A stretch of DNA of 34,790 nt from positions 1-34,790 of the forward strand of contig JADYZV010000136.1 in the NCBI GenBank assembly GCA_020852965.1. The letters run 5' to 3'. Position 1 is the first letter of the stretch, and each line of letters starts with the position of its first letter. Of this stretch, positions 6,501-15,078 are shown one piece after another. Below the pieces are notes generated by a model. It saw nothing but the letters and a program-made list of their open reading frames with translations, made no database searches and was not told the origin of the DNA. The DNA is from Pirellulaceae bacterium (GTDB lineage Bacteria; Planctomycetota; Planctomycetia; Pirellulales; Pirellulaceae). A program made the position numbers and the translations under genes.

Positions 6501-9158
6501 ATGGTCGCGCGTCGCCACATCAACTCGCCTGCTGGACAAATACCCCTCGTGAATTTACCGCTTCGTAATCTGCCCCTCGAACTTCCCATCGATTTGCATT
6601 TGGATCACATCGTGGCGCAGATGCAGTCGCACAATTGCCTGATTGTAGAAGCTCCCCCTGGAACGGGCAAAACCACTCGCGCCGCCCCAGCCTTATTGCC
6701 TCTGGCCACGAGCCGGTTTGGGCCGACTGCTAGCGATGGGTTTCCGACAGGCAAGCTGTTGTTAATTCAACCGCGCCGTATCGCCGCCCGCGCAGCTGCT
6801 GCGCGTATCGCGGCAGAAATGCGAATCTCGCTGGGGCAGTTGATCGGCTATCAAGTTCGCTTTGACTCGCGGGTGTCACCGGCTAGTCGACTGATCGCGA
6901 TGACTCCTGGGATCCTACTGCGCCATTTGCAAAGCGATGGAGTGCTAACCGATGTGGCGGCGGTGGTTCTGGACGAATTCCACGAACGCTCGCTGGAAGT
7001 GGACCTGCTGCTGGGAATGTTGCGCCGGCTGCAACTCGAGCTACGTCCCGAACTGCGATTGATGCTGATGTCCGCTACGCTCGACAGTCAGCATATTGCC
7101 GACTATTTAAATCATCCACCGATCATTCGGGTTGAGACGCAAAACTACCCCGTGAAAACGATCTTCAGCCGCTATCAAGCGACCGCGACGCGCGGTCGCA
7201 CGCCGCCGAGTCCCAGTCGCCGAATCGTCGAACAGTGTGTGGCCACGACGCGCGAAGCGACTGCGACTCACGAAGGAGATATCTTAGTATTCCTGCCAGG
7301 TGTCGGTGAAATCCATCAAGTCGCCAGGGAGCTCGAGTCCGATGCTCGGCGTCATGGCTGGCAGTTGCTCAGCTTGTTTGGAGACATGCCTCCCGAAGAT
7401 CAAGATCGTGTGCTCGCCCCAAGCCGCCAGCGCAAAGTCATCTTGTCAACCAACGTGGCAGAGACTTCGCTCACTATCGAGAACGTGCGTACCGTGATCG
7501 ACAGCGGATGGGCGCGCGTGCAGCGCATCGATCCAGCGCTCGGACTAAATATGTTGGTCTTAGAACCTATCTCAAACGCTTCGGCCGATCAACGTACTGG
7601 TCGCGCAGGCCGAACGGCACCGGGCGTGTGCTATCGCTTGTGGGACCAAATCACTGGGCGATCCCGTGCGGCTTTCCTCGAACCTGAAGTTCTGCGCGTC
7701 GATTTGAGCGGCGGTGTGCTGCAATTGCGGTGCTGGGGAGAAGCCGATGTGGCCGCCTTCCCATGGTTGACAGCTCCATCGCCACGCGCGCTCGAACAAG
7801 CGCTGCAGACATTGCAGTTGTTGGGAGCGGTCGCCAAAGATGGACAAGTGACACCGCTTGGACGACTCATGAATCAACTGCCGGTCCAACCCCGCTTAGC
7901 TCGATTGCTACTGGCTGGACGTGAATTGGGCATTGCCCGGGAGGCTGCTTTGGCGGCTGCCTGCTTGAGCGAACGCGATATCTTCGATCGCCGCGTAGGT
8001 GGAGGCCGCGAGCCGAGTGGACGCGATGCGGTGACCGATGAGTGCGACCTGACGCGACAGGTCGTGGCGTTGCAGGGTTTTGAGACAAGCCGGCAAACTG
8101 AGCACGAGGTGGGGACAATTAAAAAATCTGCCGCACACAATGTATTGCGAGTCGCCGAACAATTGCAACGTGTGCTCGAAGCTTCGAACTCGGAAAAGCG
8201 AAACGAAATTAGTGGCGGCGGACCCGGAAGCGATTGCGCGCTGCGTCGCGCTCTGCTGGTCGCCTTCCCCGATCGTCTGGCTCGGCGCCGGATGGCGGGA
8301 CAAGCACGTGGCCTGATGGTCGGCGGCCGTGGCGTGAAGCTCGACGATTCGTCGAGCGTGCGCAAGTCGGATCTGTTTTTATGCTTGGATGTCGATGCTG
8401 TCGGCACGGAGGCTCGCGTGCGCAAGGCTTCTGCCATCGAAGCTCAGTGGCTCCCCGACGCTCTGCTCAATCAGCGCGACGAGAGGTTCTTTCATCCGAC
8501 AGCCGAGGCGGTGGTGACACGCCGCCGCAGCTATTTCCTCGATTTGCTATTGAGCGAAACACCGATCGAAACGCCCGCAGACGAACAAACCGCCGAACTG
8601 TTAGCACGCGCAGCGGCCGAGCGTTTCGAGCGACTGCTGCCCCCGAAGGACAAGTCCCTGCAAAGCTGGCTGGCGCGCGTCCGCTGGCTGCTGCAGCAGA
8701 TGCCCGATGCGCCACTTCCGTCTCTGGCCCCCGAAAACTTGGCCCAGTTGATCAGCGGCTGGTGCTTTGGATTGCGCAAGCTCGACGAACTAAAGCAGCT
8801 TCCCTGGAAACAATTGTTGGAAGCCGAGTTGAGCTCGGCCGGTCGCAAGCTGTTGGCTACCCAAGCGCCAGAACAAGTCACACTGCCTAACGGTCGTGTC
8901 GTCCTGTTGCAATACGAGGCGGGCAAGCCGCCTGTGTTGGCTGCGCGCATTCAGGAGTTCTTCGGTTGGTCTCAGACGCCTCGCCTAGCGGATGGGCGCG
9001 TGCCGCTGCTACTACATTTGCTCGCTCCCAACGGACGCGTGCATCAGATCACCGATGACCTCGCCAGCTTCTGGACCAATACCTATCCCCTGGTCCGCAA
9101 GGAATTGCGCGGGCGATATCCCAAACACGCTTGGCCTGAGAATCCAACGGCGACATAA
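6501..9158 (+). CDS. hrpB: ATP-dependent helicase HrpB (DEAH-box)
   Basis: This is a superfamily 2 DEAH/RHA helicase. Visible in order are Walker A APPGTGKTTRAAPA, the motif II variant LDEFHERSLEVDLLLG, motif III MSATLD, motif V LSTNVAETSLTIENV and motif VI QRTGRAGRTAPGVCYRLW. An HA2-like winged region follows, and then the HrpB-specific C-terminal domain with LAPNGRVHQITDDLASFW and the ending RYPKHAWPENP, which is diagnostic for HrpB. At 885 residues it is somewhat longer than E. coli HrpB. The cellular role of HrpB is poorly defined. I chose ATG 6501; a TTG at 6480 is also in frame but falls on the end of a repeat element, and neither has a good ribosome binding site, so the true start is uncertain by some tens of bases. 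Confidence 0.92.
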   Translation: MVARRHINSPAGQIPLVNLPLRNLPLELPIDLHLDHIVAQMQSHNCLIVEAPPGTGKTTRAAPALLPLATSRFGPTASDGFPTGKLLLIQPRRIAARAAAARIAAEMRISLGQLIGYQVRFDSRVSPASRLIAMTPGILLRHLQSDGVLTDVAAVVLDEFHERSLEVDLLLGMLRRLQLELRPELRLMLMSATLDSQHIADYLNHPPIIRVETQNYPVKTIFSRYQATATRGRTPPSPSRRIVEQCVATTREATATHEGDILVFLPGVGEIHQVARELESDARRHGWQLLSLFGDMPPEDQDRVLAPSRQRKVILSTNVAETSLTIENVRTVIDSGWARVQRIDPALGLNMLVLEPISNASADQRTGRAGRTAPGVCYRLWDQITGRSRAAFLEPEVLRVDLSGGVLQLRCWGEADVAAFPWLTAPSPRALEQALQTLQLLGAVAKDGQVTPLGRLMNQLPVQPRLARLLLAGRELGIAREAALAAACLSERDIFDRRVGGGREPSGRDAVTDECDLTRQVVALQGFETSRQTEHEVGTIKKSAAHNVLRVAEQLQRVLEASNSEKRNEISGGGPGSDCALRRALLVAFPDRLARRRMAGQARGLMVGGRGVKLDDSSSVRKSDLFLCLDVDAVGTEARVRKASAIEAQWLPDALLNQRDERFFHPTAEAVVTRRRSYFLDLLLSETPIETPADEQTAELLARAAAERFERLLPPKDKSLQSWLARVRWLLQQMPDAPLPSLAPENLAQLISGWCFGLRKLDELKQLPWKQLLEAELSSAGRKLLATQAPEQVTLPNGRVVLLQYEAGKPPVLAARIQEFFGWSQTPRLADGRVPLLLHLLAPNGRVHQITDDLASFWTNTYPLVRKELRGRYPKHAWPENPTAT

Positions 9159-9164
9159 AGCCTC

Positions 9165-9224
9165 GCACGGATGGCAAAGCCGGGGCACGGTTGGCGAAGT
9201 CGGAGCACGGATGGCAAGACTCTG
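9165..9224. repeat. Three tandem 20-bp repeats
   Basis: Three direct 20-base units run head to tail at 9165-9184, 9185-9204 and 9205-9224. They begin GCACGGATGGCAAAGCCGGG, GCACGGTTGGCGAAGTCGGA and GCACGGATGGCAAGACTCTG. They start six bases after the hrpB stop codon, in the gap before the convergent deoC gene. Confidence 0.8.
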
Positions 9225-9273
9225 TAGCTGCCGTCGCCAGAAGGGTTTCTTTGGCGGTCTGCGGACCGCAGAC
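9224..9273. repeat. Hairpin repeat, GTAGCTGC/GTCGCCAGA family
   Basis: GTAGCTGCCGTCGCCAGA (9224-9241) differs by one base from 30930-30947 and resembles the arms near 25380-25413. It is followed by a compact hairpin, GTCTGCG (9257-9263), loop GAC, CGCAGAC (9267-9273). It lies between the convergent hrpB and deoC genes, so it could act as a bidirectional terminator, although no T-run follows. Confidence 0.5.
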
Positions 9274-9280
9274 AAAGAAC

Positions 9281-10009
9281 TCAATAGCCGGCGGCCGTGG
9301 ATGCAGAAGGAGTGAATCGGATAGGTTCTATGCCCATTTCAATTCGACCAGCATCGAGAATTTCTTGCGTGCGACTGGCACCGCAACGTGTGACCCCCAA
9401 AGCGCGGACTTGCTTGAGCGTTGCCCAATCTCGCACGCCGCCGGCCGCTTTGACTTGAACGCCTGGAGCAACCTTGGCGATCATCAATTTTAAATCTTCA
9501 ATGGTAGCTCCGCCACCGCCGTAGCCAGTACTGGTCTTGACCCAATCGGCTTTCAGATCGCTGCAGAGCTGGCACAGCCGAATTTTATGCTCGTCCTGCA
9601 AGTACGAGTTCTCGAAAATGACCTTCACCCTGCGCTTGGCCGCGTGAGCCACTTCGATCACAGCCGCGATATCGCGTGTGACGTAAGCCCACTGACCGCT
9701 GAGAACCTGGCTGATGTTCACGACCATGTCGAGCTCTTGGCAGCCATCGGCGATGGCCTGTTCGGCTTCGAAACGTTTTGCGGCAGTCGCGTGCCCGCCA
9801 TGGGGAAAGCCAATGGTGGTGCTCGGCTGAACGCTCGAACCTGCCAGGATTTTGGCGCAGCGTTTGAGATAGTACGGCATAATGCAGACGCTGGCCACGT
9901 CGTAGGCGAGCGCCAATTGGCAGCCGTCTTCCAATTGTCGTTCATCCATAGTTGGTATAAGTAACGAGTGGTCGATCATTTTGGCATATTCGAGATATTG
10001 CGCGTTCAT
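9281..10009 (-). CDS. deoC: Deoxyribose-phosphate aldolase
   Basis: The 242-residue TIM-barrel aldolase splits 2-deoxy-D-ribose 5-phosphate into acetaldehyde and glyceraldehyde 3-phosphate in deoxynucleoside breakdown. The active-site residues of class I DeoC are present: the Schiff-base Lys in WVKTSTGY (K158), the second Lys in VKAAGGVR (K187) and Asp in ELDMVVN (D94). The phosphate-binding end GASRTQEIL is also present. The ATG at 10009 (MNAQYLEYAKMIDHSLL) gives the standard N-terminus and length. The frame stays open to 10087, but the added residues do not resemble DeoC. Both starts lack a strong ribosome binding site. It is the last gene of a minus-strand run after a GNAT acetyltransferase and an AraC-type regulator, with gaps of nearly 200 bases, so it may be transcribed separately. 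Confidence 0.93.
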   Translation of the reverse strand: MNAQYLEYAKMIDHSLLIPTMDERQLEDGCQLALAYDVASVCIMPYYLKRCAKILAGSSVQPSTTIGFPHGGHATAAKRFEAEQAIADGCQELDMVVNISQVLSGQWAYVTRDIAAVIEVAHAAKRRVKVIFENSYLQDEHKIRLCQLCSDLKADWVKTSTGYGGGGATIEDLKLMIAKVAPGVQVKAAGGVRDWATLKQVRALGVTRCGASRTQEILDAGRIEMGIEPIRFTPSASTAAGY

Positions 10010-10201
10010 GGTGATATGGCTTCGAGATGTCGATTGGTGAATAACGTGTCCTGCATGGATAGGCCTATAATACTCTTCGGTAGCCATTTCGCGCAGGTGG
10101 AGAGCTCGTCTGCTTTATTCAGACGATTCATAAACTGCGGCGCCAGCCTGAGACTTATTGCATGCCGCGCAAACGGTGGAGCGGTGGCGGCTACGCAACG
10201 T

Positions 10202-10729
10202 TTAGTTTCTGGGAGGTTGCGGTTCTCGCAGGTCCTGAACGAAGTGAACCTGGCGCGAGACCTCGACGAAGCCTTCCGATGTGTAGAGCGCGTGGGCTCG
10301 ATCGTTTTGCTCGAGAGTTTCGATCTTCGCGGCAGACAGGTTTGCACGCCGGAAACGTTCAATCGCAGCCTTGATGAGTGTCCGGCCTATTCCCAGTCCG
10401 CGACATTCCGTCGCCACGGCGAGATTGGGAATGTGGCCAATGCCTGCCTCGGTATCTTGCCACGTCGTAATGAATCCGACGGGATGACCATTCAATTCGG
10501 CCACGAGCACCCCGTCGATGTCTCGCTCGATGTCCTCTTTCAGATGGCGCCCTTTTCGCCATTTCCAATCGTTGGTGGAGATCTTTCCAAGTTCCGAGTC
10601 GATCGCATGATCAATGGAAACACCGTCGAATGCTTCGACCATGAGCGAATGCAGGATGCTATAGTCTTCAGCGCGATAGGGGCGGATTTGCACTTCACCT
10701 GAGGTCAACTTTTCAATGCCAATGGACAT
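10202..10729 (-). CDS. GNAT family N-acetyltransferase
   Basis: The 175-residue protein has the single GNAT fold. The N-terminal strand reads VQIRPYRAEDY, the acetyl-CoA motif A is LAVATECRGLGIGRTLIKAAIERF (R/Q-x-x-G-x-G/A present as CRGLGIG), and motif B is LEQNDRAHALYTSEGFVEV. The acceptor substrate (small amine, peptide or protein N-terminus) cannot be inferred. ATG 10729 (MSIGIEKL) is preferred because the fold begins right after it. The open frame up to 10918 adds 63 residues with no domain character and would run into the upstream regulator gene. The ribosome binding site is weak. Confidence 0.85.
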   Translation of the reverse strand: MSIGIEKLTSGEVQIRPYRAEDYSILHSLMVEAFDGVSIDHAIDSELGKISTNDWKWRKGRHLKEDIERDIDGVLVAELNGHPVGFITTWQDTEAGIGHIPNLAVATECRGLGIGRTLIKAAIERFRRANLSAAKIETLEQNDRAHALYTSEGFVEVSRQVHFVQDLREPQPPRN

Positions 10730-10914
10730 CTTAACTCGCTTGCTAACATGGTGGTTTGTGACACGCGTCGATGTGCTGCATGAAAAATCATACCTCGCAG
10801 GGCGCATCCGATCAATCCAAGTATTTTGAATAATGCACCAATTTTTCGTCAAGAGGATTTTCGCCGATGGGTTTGCCTGGAGTGAGCTGGTGTGAGTGAA
10901 ATCCGAACGTTGGC

Positions 10915-12063
10915 TCACGCCGAGGTTTTCCGGAAGGCACCTGGAGTGACCCCGAAGGTCTGGTGGAAAACGGTAATCAGGTATTTGGCTTCACTGAATC
11001 CGCTGCGGGCGGCGACTTGCGCGATCCCTAGATCCGTCTCCAACAGCAATTGTCGAGCCTTCTGTAGGCGAACCCGCGTCAGTTCGGCCATGGGCGTTCG
11101 CTGCAGCAGTGCTTTGAACCTACGGGTCAGCGTACTTCGCGAAACCAACACTTTGGCAAAAGCGTCCTCGATGGTGATCCCTTCACAAGCATGATCACGG
11201 ATGAATCGCACGACGGTCGCGACCTCCAGGTCATCGACGGCGATCGTATCGGTCGACTGCCGCATGACGACTTGAGCGGGTTCGAGGTAGACCGGGAGCT
11301 TGGGTGGTTTGCAGCCCAGCATCAGTCGATCGAGCAGTTTCGCCGCCTCGTATCCAATGCGTTCCGAGTTGACATCCACGCTCGTCATCGGGGGAAGCGT
11401 CAAATTGCAAAGATAGGGGTCATTATCGACACCGATCAGCGCCACTTCATCGGGGACATGAACATCGGCTCGGAGGCAAGCGTCCAAGACCTGCTGGCCA
11501 AGATCGTCGTTGGAAGCCATCACGCCGACGGGTTGGGGCAATTGTTTGACCCATTGGGTAATCTGTTCCTGCTCATACTCCCAGCTCGGCATGCGCCGTC
11601 GATTGGAAAACTCGTGGCAGCGAAACCCCGCGGACTCCACCGCTTGGCGGAACATCTCGCGGCGCTGATCGGACCAGCGATTGCGTCCGGGGCGGTCACC
11701 GCAAAAGGCAAAGTTCCTGAGTCCGCGATCGAGCAAATGCTGTAGTACGAGTTTTGCCAAGGCTCGATTGTCAATGCCGATCTCCGGTACTCCTAGATCG
11801 GGTAGTACGCCACGCAGGTCGATGACCGGAAGGCCAGTTTTTAGAACGCTATCGGCCGTATGGCAACTATCGATTCGAGCCAATATGCCATCGCCTTTCC
11901 ATTCGGACAGCCATGTTGGAGCCCGATCGCGGAGCCCTTGAGGCTTGAAGTAGATAGACCAGTTTCCATGCTCGCGGTGGAATCTAGTGACGCCGCGCAG
12001 CAGGCCTCGGCCGTACTCGCGAGACGTTTCAATGAGGAGGGCGACATGTTTCATCTGATTCAT
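10915..12063 (-). CDS. XylR-type AraC family transcriptional regulator
   Basis: The 382-residue protein has two parts. Residues 1-275 form a periplasmic-binding-protein/LacI-like sugar sensor (HVALLIETSREYGRGLLRGV at the start, VGVMASNDDLGQQVLDACL and VALIGVDNDPYLCNLTLPPMTSV later). The C-terminal ~100 residues are an AraC double helix-turn-helix (ITIEDAFAKVLVSRSTLTRRFK, then IAQVAARSGFSEAKYLITVF). This is the architecture of the xylose regulator XylR. Planctomycetes have many such regulators, usually next to carbohydrate genes. The ligand cannot be read from sequence; a monosaccharide is likely. It starts 182 bases from the divergent DUF1559 gene, and the two share an intergenic region with a good promoter and a 10-base direct repeat. 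Confidence 0.92.
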   Translation of the reverse strand: MNQMKHVALLIETSREYGRGLLRGVTRFHREHGNWSIYFKPQGLRDRAPTWLSEWKGDGILARIDSCHTADSVLKTGLPVIDLRGVLPDLGVPEIGIDNRALAKLVLQHLLDRGLRNFAFCGDRPGRNRWSDQRREMFRQAVESAGFRCHEFSNRRRMPSWEYEQEQITQWVKQLPQPVGVMASNDDLGQQVLDACLRADVHVPDEVALIGVDNDPYLCNLTLPPMTSVDVNSERIGYEAAKLLDRLMLGCKPPKLPVYLEPAQVVMRQSTDTIAVDDLEVATVVRFIRDHACEGITIEDAFAKVLVSRSTLTRRFKALLQRTPMAELTRVRLQKARQLLLETDLGIAQVAARSGFSEAKYLITVFHQTFGVTPGAFRKTSA

Positions 12064-12085
12064 TGCTAGGTAGCCGCTGAAGAAT

Positions 12086-12206
12086 TTGAGTGACGAAAAA
12101 CTGGAGTATTATTCTAAGTAATTGGATTGACGGAGTGCAAGTAGACGAACATAATTTCACACGTTCGCCGTTTTCGCTCAGCGATAAAGTTTATGGTTGA
12201 GTGACG
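12086..12206. promoter_or_regulatory. Candidate operator: two direct copies of TTGAGTGACG
   Basis: TTGAGTGACG occurs at 12086-12095 and again at 12197-12206, on either side of the predicted promoter in the gap between the XylR-type regulator and the DUF1559 gene. The copies are 111 bases apart, roughly a whole number of helical turns. AraC-family regulators often bind direct repeats, so these could be the regulator's half-sites. This is inference from position and repetition only. Confidence 0.3.
12127..12155 (+). promoter_or_regulatory. Sigma-70-like promoter for the DUF1559 cluster
   Basis: TTGACG (12127-12132), a 17-base spacer and CATAAT (12150-12155) make a near-consensus housekeeping promoter reading toward the DUF1559 gene. 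The predicted leader is about 80-85 bases long and includes the GAGG ribosome binding site before ATG 12246. Confidence 0.5.
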
Positions 12207-12245
12207 TTTCATCCAATTGTGATCTTTTAAGAAGAGGTGTTCCCT

Positions 12246-13247
12246 ATGAAGATTCATCGACGCGGATTCACGCTCGTTGAGTTGCTCGTGGTCATTGCCA
12301 TTATTGGAATTCTGGTAGGGCTGCTTTTGCCTGCCGTGCAGGCGGCTCGCGAAGCGGCTCGCAGAATGCAATGCAGCAACAATCTGAAGCAACTCGGGTT
12401 GGCCATGCACACCTATCATGATGCGCATAAGAAATTTCCGATGCAGTACTACAAAGATCCATCGCGCGGCAGCGACGGTCCCATTTGGGGTTGGGGTGCC
12501 TTCCTGCTCCCGTTTGTCGAGCAAGGCAACTTGTCGAACGCGCTGCAGGTTGGAAGCGTGGGGCTCAACGTAGTCATGGACAACGCTGTATTGCGACAAC
12601 AAGTGCTGGTTCCTCAATCGACCTACGTCTGTCCCTCGGACCCCGGCCCCAACATGATCGATATGGCTGCGGAAAATCAGGTTCCTGCGCAATCATCTTC
12701 CGGCTCGCGCTACTTGACCGACACGGCTGGCAACAAGTACGCTCAACCGAAGTCGAACTACGTCATGATCCAGGACAAATACCGTGAGGGGCCTCTCTGC
12801 AATGGAAGCGGATCCGTCCCCGCCACCCACTCGCAATACGACGGTACAGGCGCAGGCAACTCGTGCACTGGTATCCGGGACTTTACCGACGGGACGAGCA
12901 ACACGGTGATGATCAGCGAGCGCGCTACCACTCTCAAGGGGCGGAACTTGGGCGCATCCACTGTCTTTGGTGCCTACAGGCATGGTTGGGGATCCAGTAC
13001 CATTCTCCACGTTACCGGCGATCAAGGTATCAATGATGCGCTGTACGGGTTGTTGAACACCGGCATCAGCAGCACGCACACGGGTGGCGCGCAGTTTGCG
13101 CTGGGTGACGGGTCGGTTCGATTTATCAGCGAGAGCGTCGACCATACTCCGCCAATTTTTACAACCGTTCCAGTTACTCCTTCGACGGGCGTCATGCCGT
13201 TCCTGATGTCCCGAAACGGTGGTGAAGTGGTTGGTGGTGATTTTTAA
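12246..13247 (+). CDS. DUF1559 family protein with type IV pilin-like N-terminus
   Basis: The 333-residue protein begins with a prepilin segment: MKIHRR, then GFTLVELLVVIAIIGILVGL, with the prepilin peptidase site before FTLVE and Glu at +5. This is followed by QAAREAARRMQCSNNLKQLGLAMHTYHD, the hallmark of the DUF1559 (SBP_bac_10-like) family that is hugely expanded in planctomycetes. Near the C-terminus HTGGAQFALGDGSVRF carries the H-x9-DG motif. The protein is expected to be exported and anchored as a pseudopilin, possibly in giant fibre or uptake structures; its function is not established. ATG 12246 has GAGG eight bases upstream; GTG 12237 is also in frame but less likely. It is the first gene of a plus-strand run reaching 17674. 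Confidence 0.95.
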   Translation: MKIHRRGFTLVELLVVIAIIGILVGLLLPAVQAAREAARRMQCSNNLKQLGLAMHTYHDAHKKFPMQYYKDPSRGSDGPIWGWGAFLLPFVEQGNLSNALQVGSVGLNVVMDNAVLRQQVLVPQSTYVCPSDPGPNMIDMAAENQVPAQSSSGSRYLTDTAGNKYAQPKSNYVMIQDKYREGPLCNGSGSVPATHSQYDGTGAGNSCTGIRDFTDGTSNTVMISERATTLKGRNLGASTVFGAYRHGWGSSTILHVTGDQGINDALYGLLNTGISSTHTGGAQFALGDGSVRFISESVDHTPPIFTTVPVTPSTGVMPFLMSRNGGEVVGGDF

Positions 13248-13433
13248 GCTGGCAGGCCAGATACAGTTATCGCGAGCTATCTGCCGTCGCTGGTGGGTAG
13301 CTCTGGTCGGCTTTGAGGAAGTGTCGAATTCAATGATGGGCCTGCGTTGGATCCTCGTCAAAGCGCGTTGCTTTGCTTCGAGGTAGGATCGCGGGAATCA
13401 AGAGTGGAACCACTTGAAGAAAGGTGCAGTCTA

Positions 13434-13700
13434 ATGTTGGTGCTTCGAGGTGGGATGTGTGTCACAGGGGTAGTGCTCGGCATGTGTCTCGCTGGGTGTG
13501 GGGGTTCAGGACTCAGCGATCGTGCCGCCGCGAGGTCTGCTGCTGAGGCGGCGGAGCTCGAGAAAATGAAACAGGACGTTAGCCCCAGCGAGTTGAAAAA
13601 GTTGTCAACGTTCGACGGCGATGAGCAGTTGCCAGACCATGTTGTGCTGCGTCGTTTGCAGCAGAGCAAGGCTCGATCGAATGCTGGCGGACAGAAATAG
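13434..13700 (+). CDS. Small lipoprotein, unknown function
   Basis: The 88-residue protein has an N-terminal hydrophobic signal ending in the lipobox LAGC (Cys 22), so it should be lipid-anchored after signal peptidase II cleavage. The mature part is short, Ala/Glu/Lys-rich and probably helical (RAAARSAAEAAELEKMKQDV). I know no function for it. In planctomycetes, DUF1559 genes are often followed by a small lipoprotein gene like this one, so it may work with the DUF1559 protein. AAAGG lies about eleven bases before ATG 13434. The frame is open to 13347, but those residues would hide the signal. It ends four bases before the next gene, which suggests translational coupling. Confidence 0.75.
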   Translation: MLVLRGGMCVTGVVLGMCLAGCGGSGLSDRAAARSAAEAAELEKMKQDVSPSELKKLSTFDGDEQLPDHVVLRRLQQSKARSNAGGQK

Positions 13701-13704
13701 CATC

Positions 13705-15042
13705 ATGCAAGAAAAATCGCATTCTCACCTAGGTGTCACGCGAAGGAGTTTTCTCGACCAAACTGCGGGCACCCTGGGGGCCGCTGCAGTCGCACTGACG
13801 TCCGCGAGCGTTCACCAATCGCAGGCTGCTGAGGATAACCCCGCGAAGGTCCGGGTTGCCGTGATGGGAGTCAACGACCGAGGTCGCTCCCTCGTAAAGC
13901 GTTTCCTCGCATTTCCTCAGGTCGAAGTGGCCTACCTCTGTGATCCCGACGCGGCCGTCATTCCCCAAGTGGCCCAGAACGTCGTAGAGCAGAGTGGCAA
14001 AAGCCCGAAGGTCGTCAAAGATTTTCGCGTTGCACTGGATGATCCCAGCATCGATGCGCTAGTGTGCGCGGCTCCAGACCATTGGCATGCGTTGGCTACG
14101 ATTCTGGCCTGTCAGGCTGGCAAAGACGTGTATGTGGAAAAGCCCGCCTCGCTGACCCTGGCTGAGGGCCGGCTGATGGTGCAGGCAGCACGCCGCTACC
14201 AGCGAGTCGTTCAGACTGGAACTCAGCGGCGGAGTGCAGCAGATTTCAAAGCTGCCGTCGAGTTGGTTCGCAGTGGGCGGATGGGGAAGGTTTATATGGC
14301 GCATGCCCGGCAGTCGAAGGGCAGACCGGATATCGGCAAGCAAAGCGTCGTTGCGCCGCCCCCTTCGCTGGATTTCGATCAGTGGTGCGGACCAGCTCCG
14401 AACAACGGCTACAAGAAGAACCTCGTCCACTACAATTGGCACTGGCGCTGGGATTATGGCTCAGGAGACTGTGGCAACCTTGGAGTCCACGCGCTCGACG
14501 TCGTGCGTTGGGTAATGGACTTGGAGTATCCACGCACCGTCTCAGCAGGCGGTGGCAACTTTGCCTTTGACGATGACATGGAAACGCCGGATACCCAATC
14601 GGCAACCTTCGACTTCGACAATGCAAGCGTGCTGTGGGACAATCGCATGTGGGCCGAAGCAACACCAGCCAACTGGATCACATTCTATGGTACCGAAGGT
14701 CGATTGGAGTGTGGAGAATTTGGTTGGAATTTGTATCGAGGCGACCAGGTGATCGAATCGCATGCAGCACTCACCTACACACTGGCCGACCTCGCTCACG
14801 TCGAGAACTTTCTCGAATGCATCGCGACGCGGCAGCAGCCCAACGCAGACATTGAAATCGGCCATCGAAGTGCCGCGCTGGCACATCTGGCCAACATTGC
14901 ATATCGCACGCGATCGACGCTCCAGTTCGACCAGCACACTGAGTCGATCGTAGGCAACGCTCCAGCCAATGAACTGTTGCGTCGAAATTACCGCACCGAT
15001 TTCGATGGGAGCCAGGTGCTTGCATCAAATGCATCGCCATGA
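13705..15042 (+). CDS. Tat-exported Gfo/Idh/MocA family oxidoreductase
   Basis: The 445-residue protein starts with a Tat signal (VTRRSFLDQTAGTLGAAAVA, twin Arg at 13-14). A Rossmann NAD(P) domain follows (VRVAVMGVNDRGRS, then YLCDPDAA), with the family motifs DHWHAL (125-130) and VEKPASLT (EKP 145-147). The C-terminal half is the GFO_IDH_MocA dimerisation/substrate fold with GDCGNLGVHALDVVRW. Such proteins oxidise or epimerise sugars and sugar acids; export by Tat with bound cofactor is common in planctomycetes. The glycine loop is G-x-N-x-x-G rather than G-x-G-x-x-G. I chose ATG 13705, four bases after the previous stop; ATG 13681 in frame would overlap that gene. The substrate is unknown. 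Confidence 0.9.
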   Translation: MQEKSHSHLGVTRRSFLDQTAGTLGAAAVALTSASVHQSQAAEDNPAKVRVAVMGVNDRGRSLVKRFLAFPQVEVAYLCDPDAAVIPQVAQNVVEQSGKSPKVVKDFRVALDDPSIDALVCAAPDHWHALATILACQAGKDVYVEKPASLTLAEGRLMVQAARRYQRVVQTGTQRRSAADFKAAVELVRSGRMGKVYMAHARQSKGRPDIGKQSVVAPPPSLDFDQWCGPAPNNGYKKNLVHYNWHWRWDYGSGDCGNLGVHALDVVRWVMDLEYPRTVSAGGGNFAFDDDMETPDTQSATFDFDNASVLWDNRMWAEATPANWITFYGTEGRLECGEFGWNLYRGDQVIESHAALTYTLADLAHVENFLECIATRQQPNADIEIGHRSAALAHLANIAYRTRSTLQFDQHTESIVGNAPANELLRRNYRTDFDGSQVLASNASP

Positions 15043-15078
15043 TGCACTAGATTATTTTCAAACTTTGGAGAGCTAGAA

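Noticed and set aside
8234-8890. 218-codon open frame inside hrpB in another frame
   Set aside because: Arg/Ala/Ser-rich low-complexity translation; hrpB is continuous and conserved through this part.
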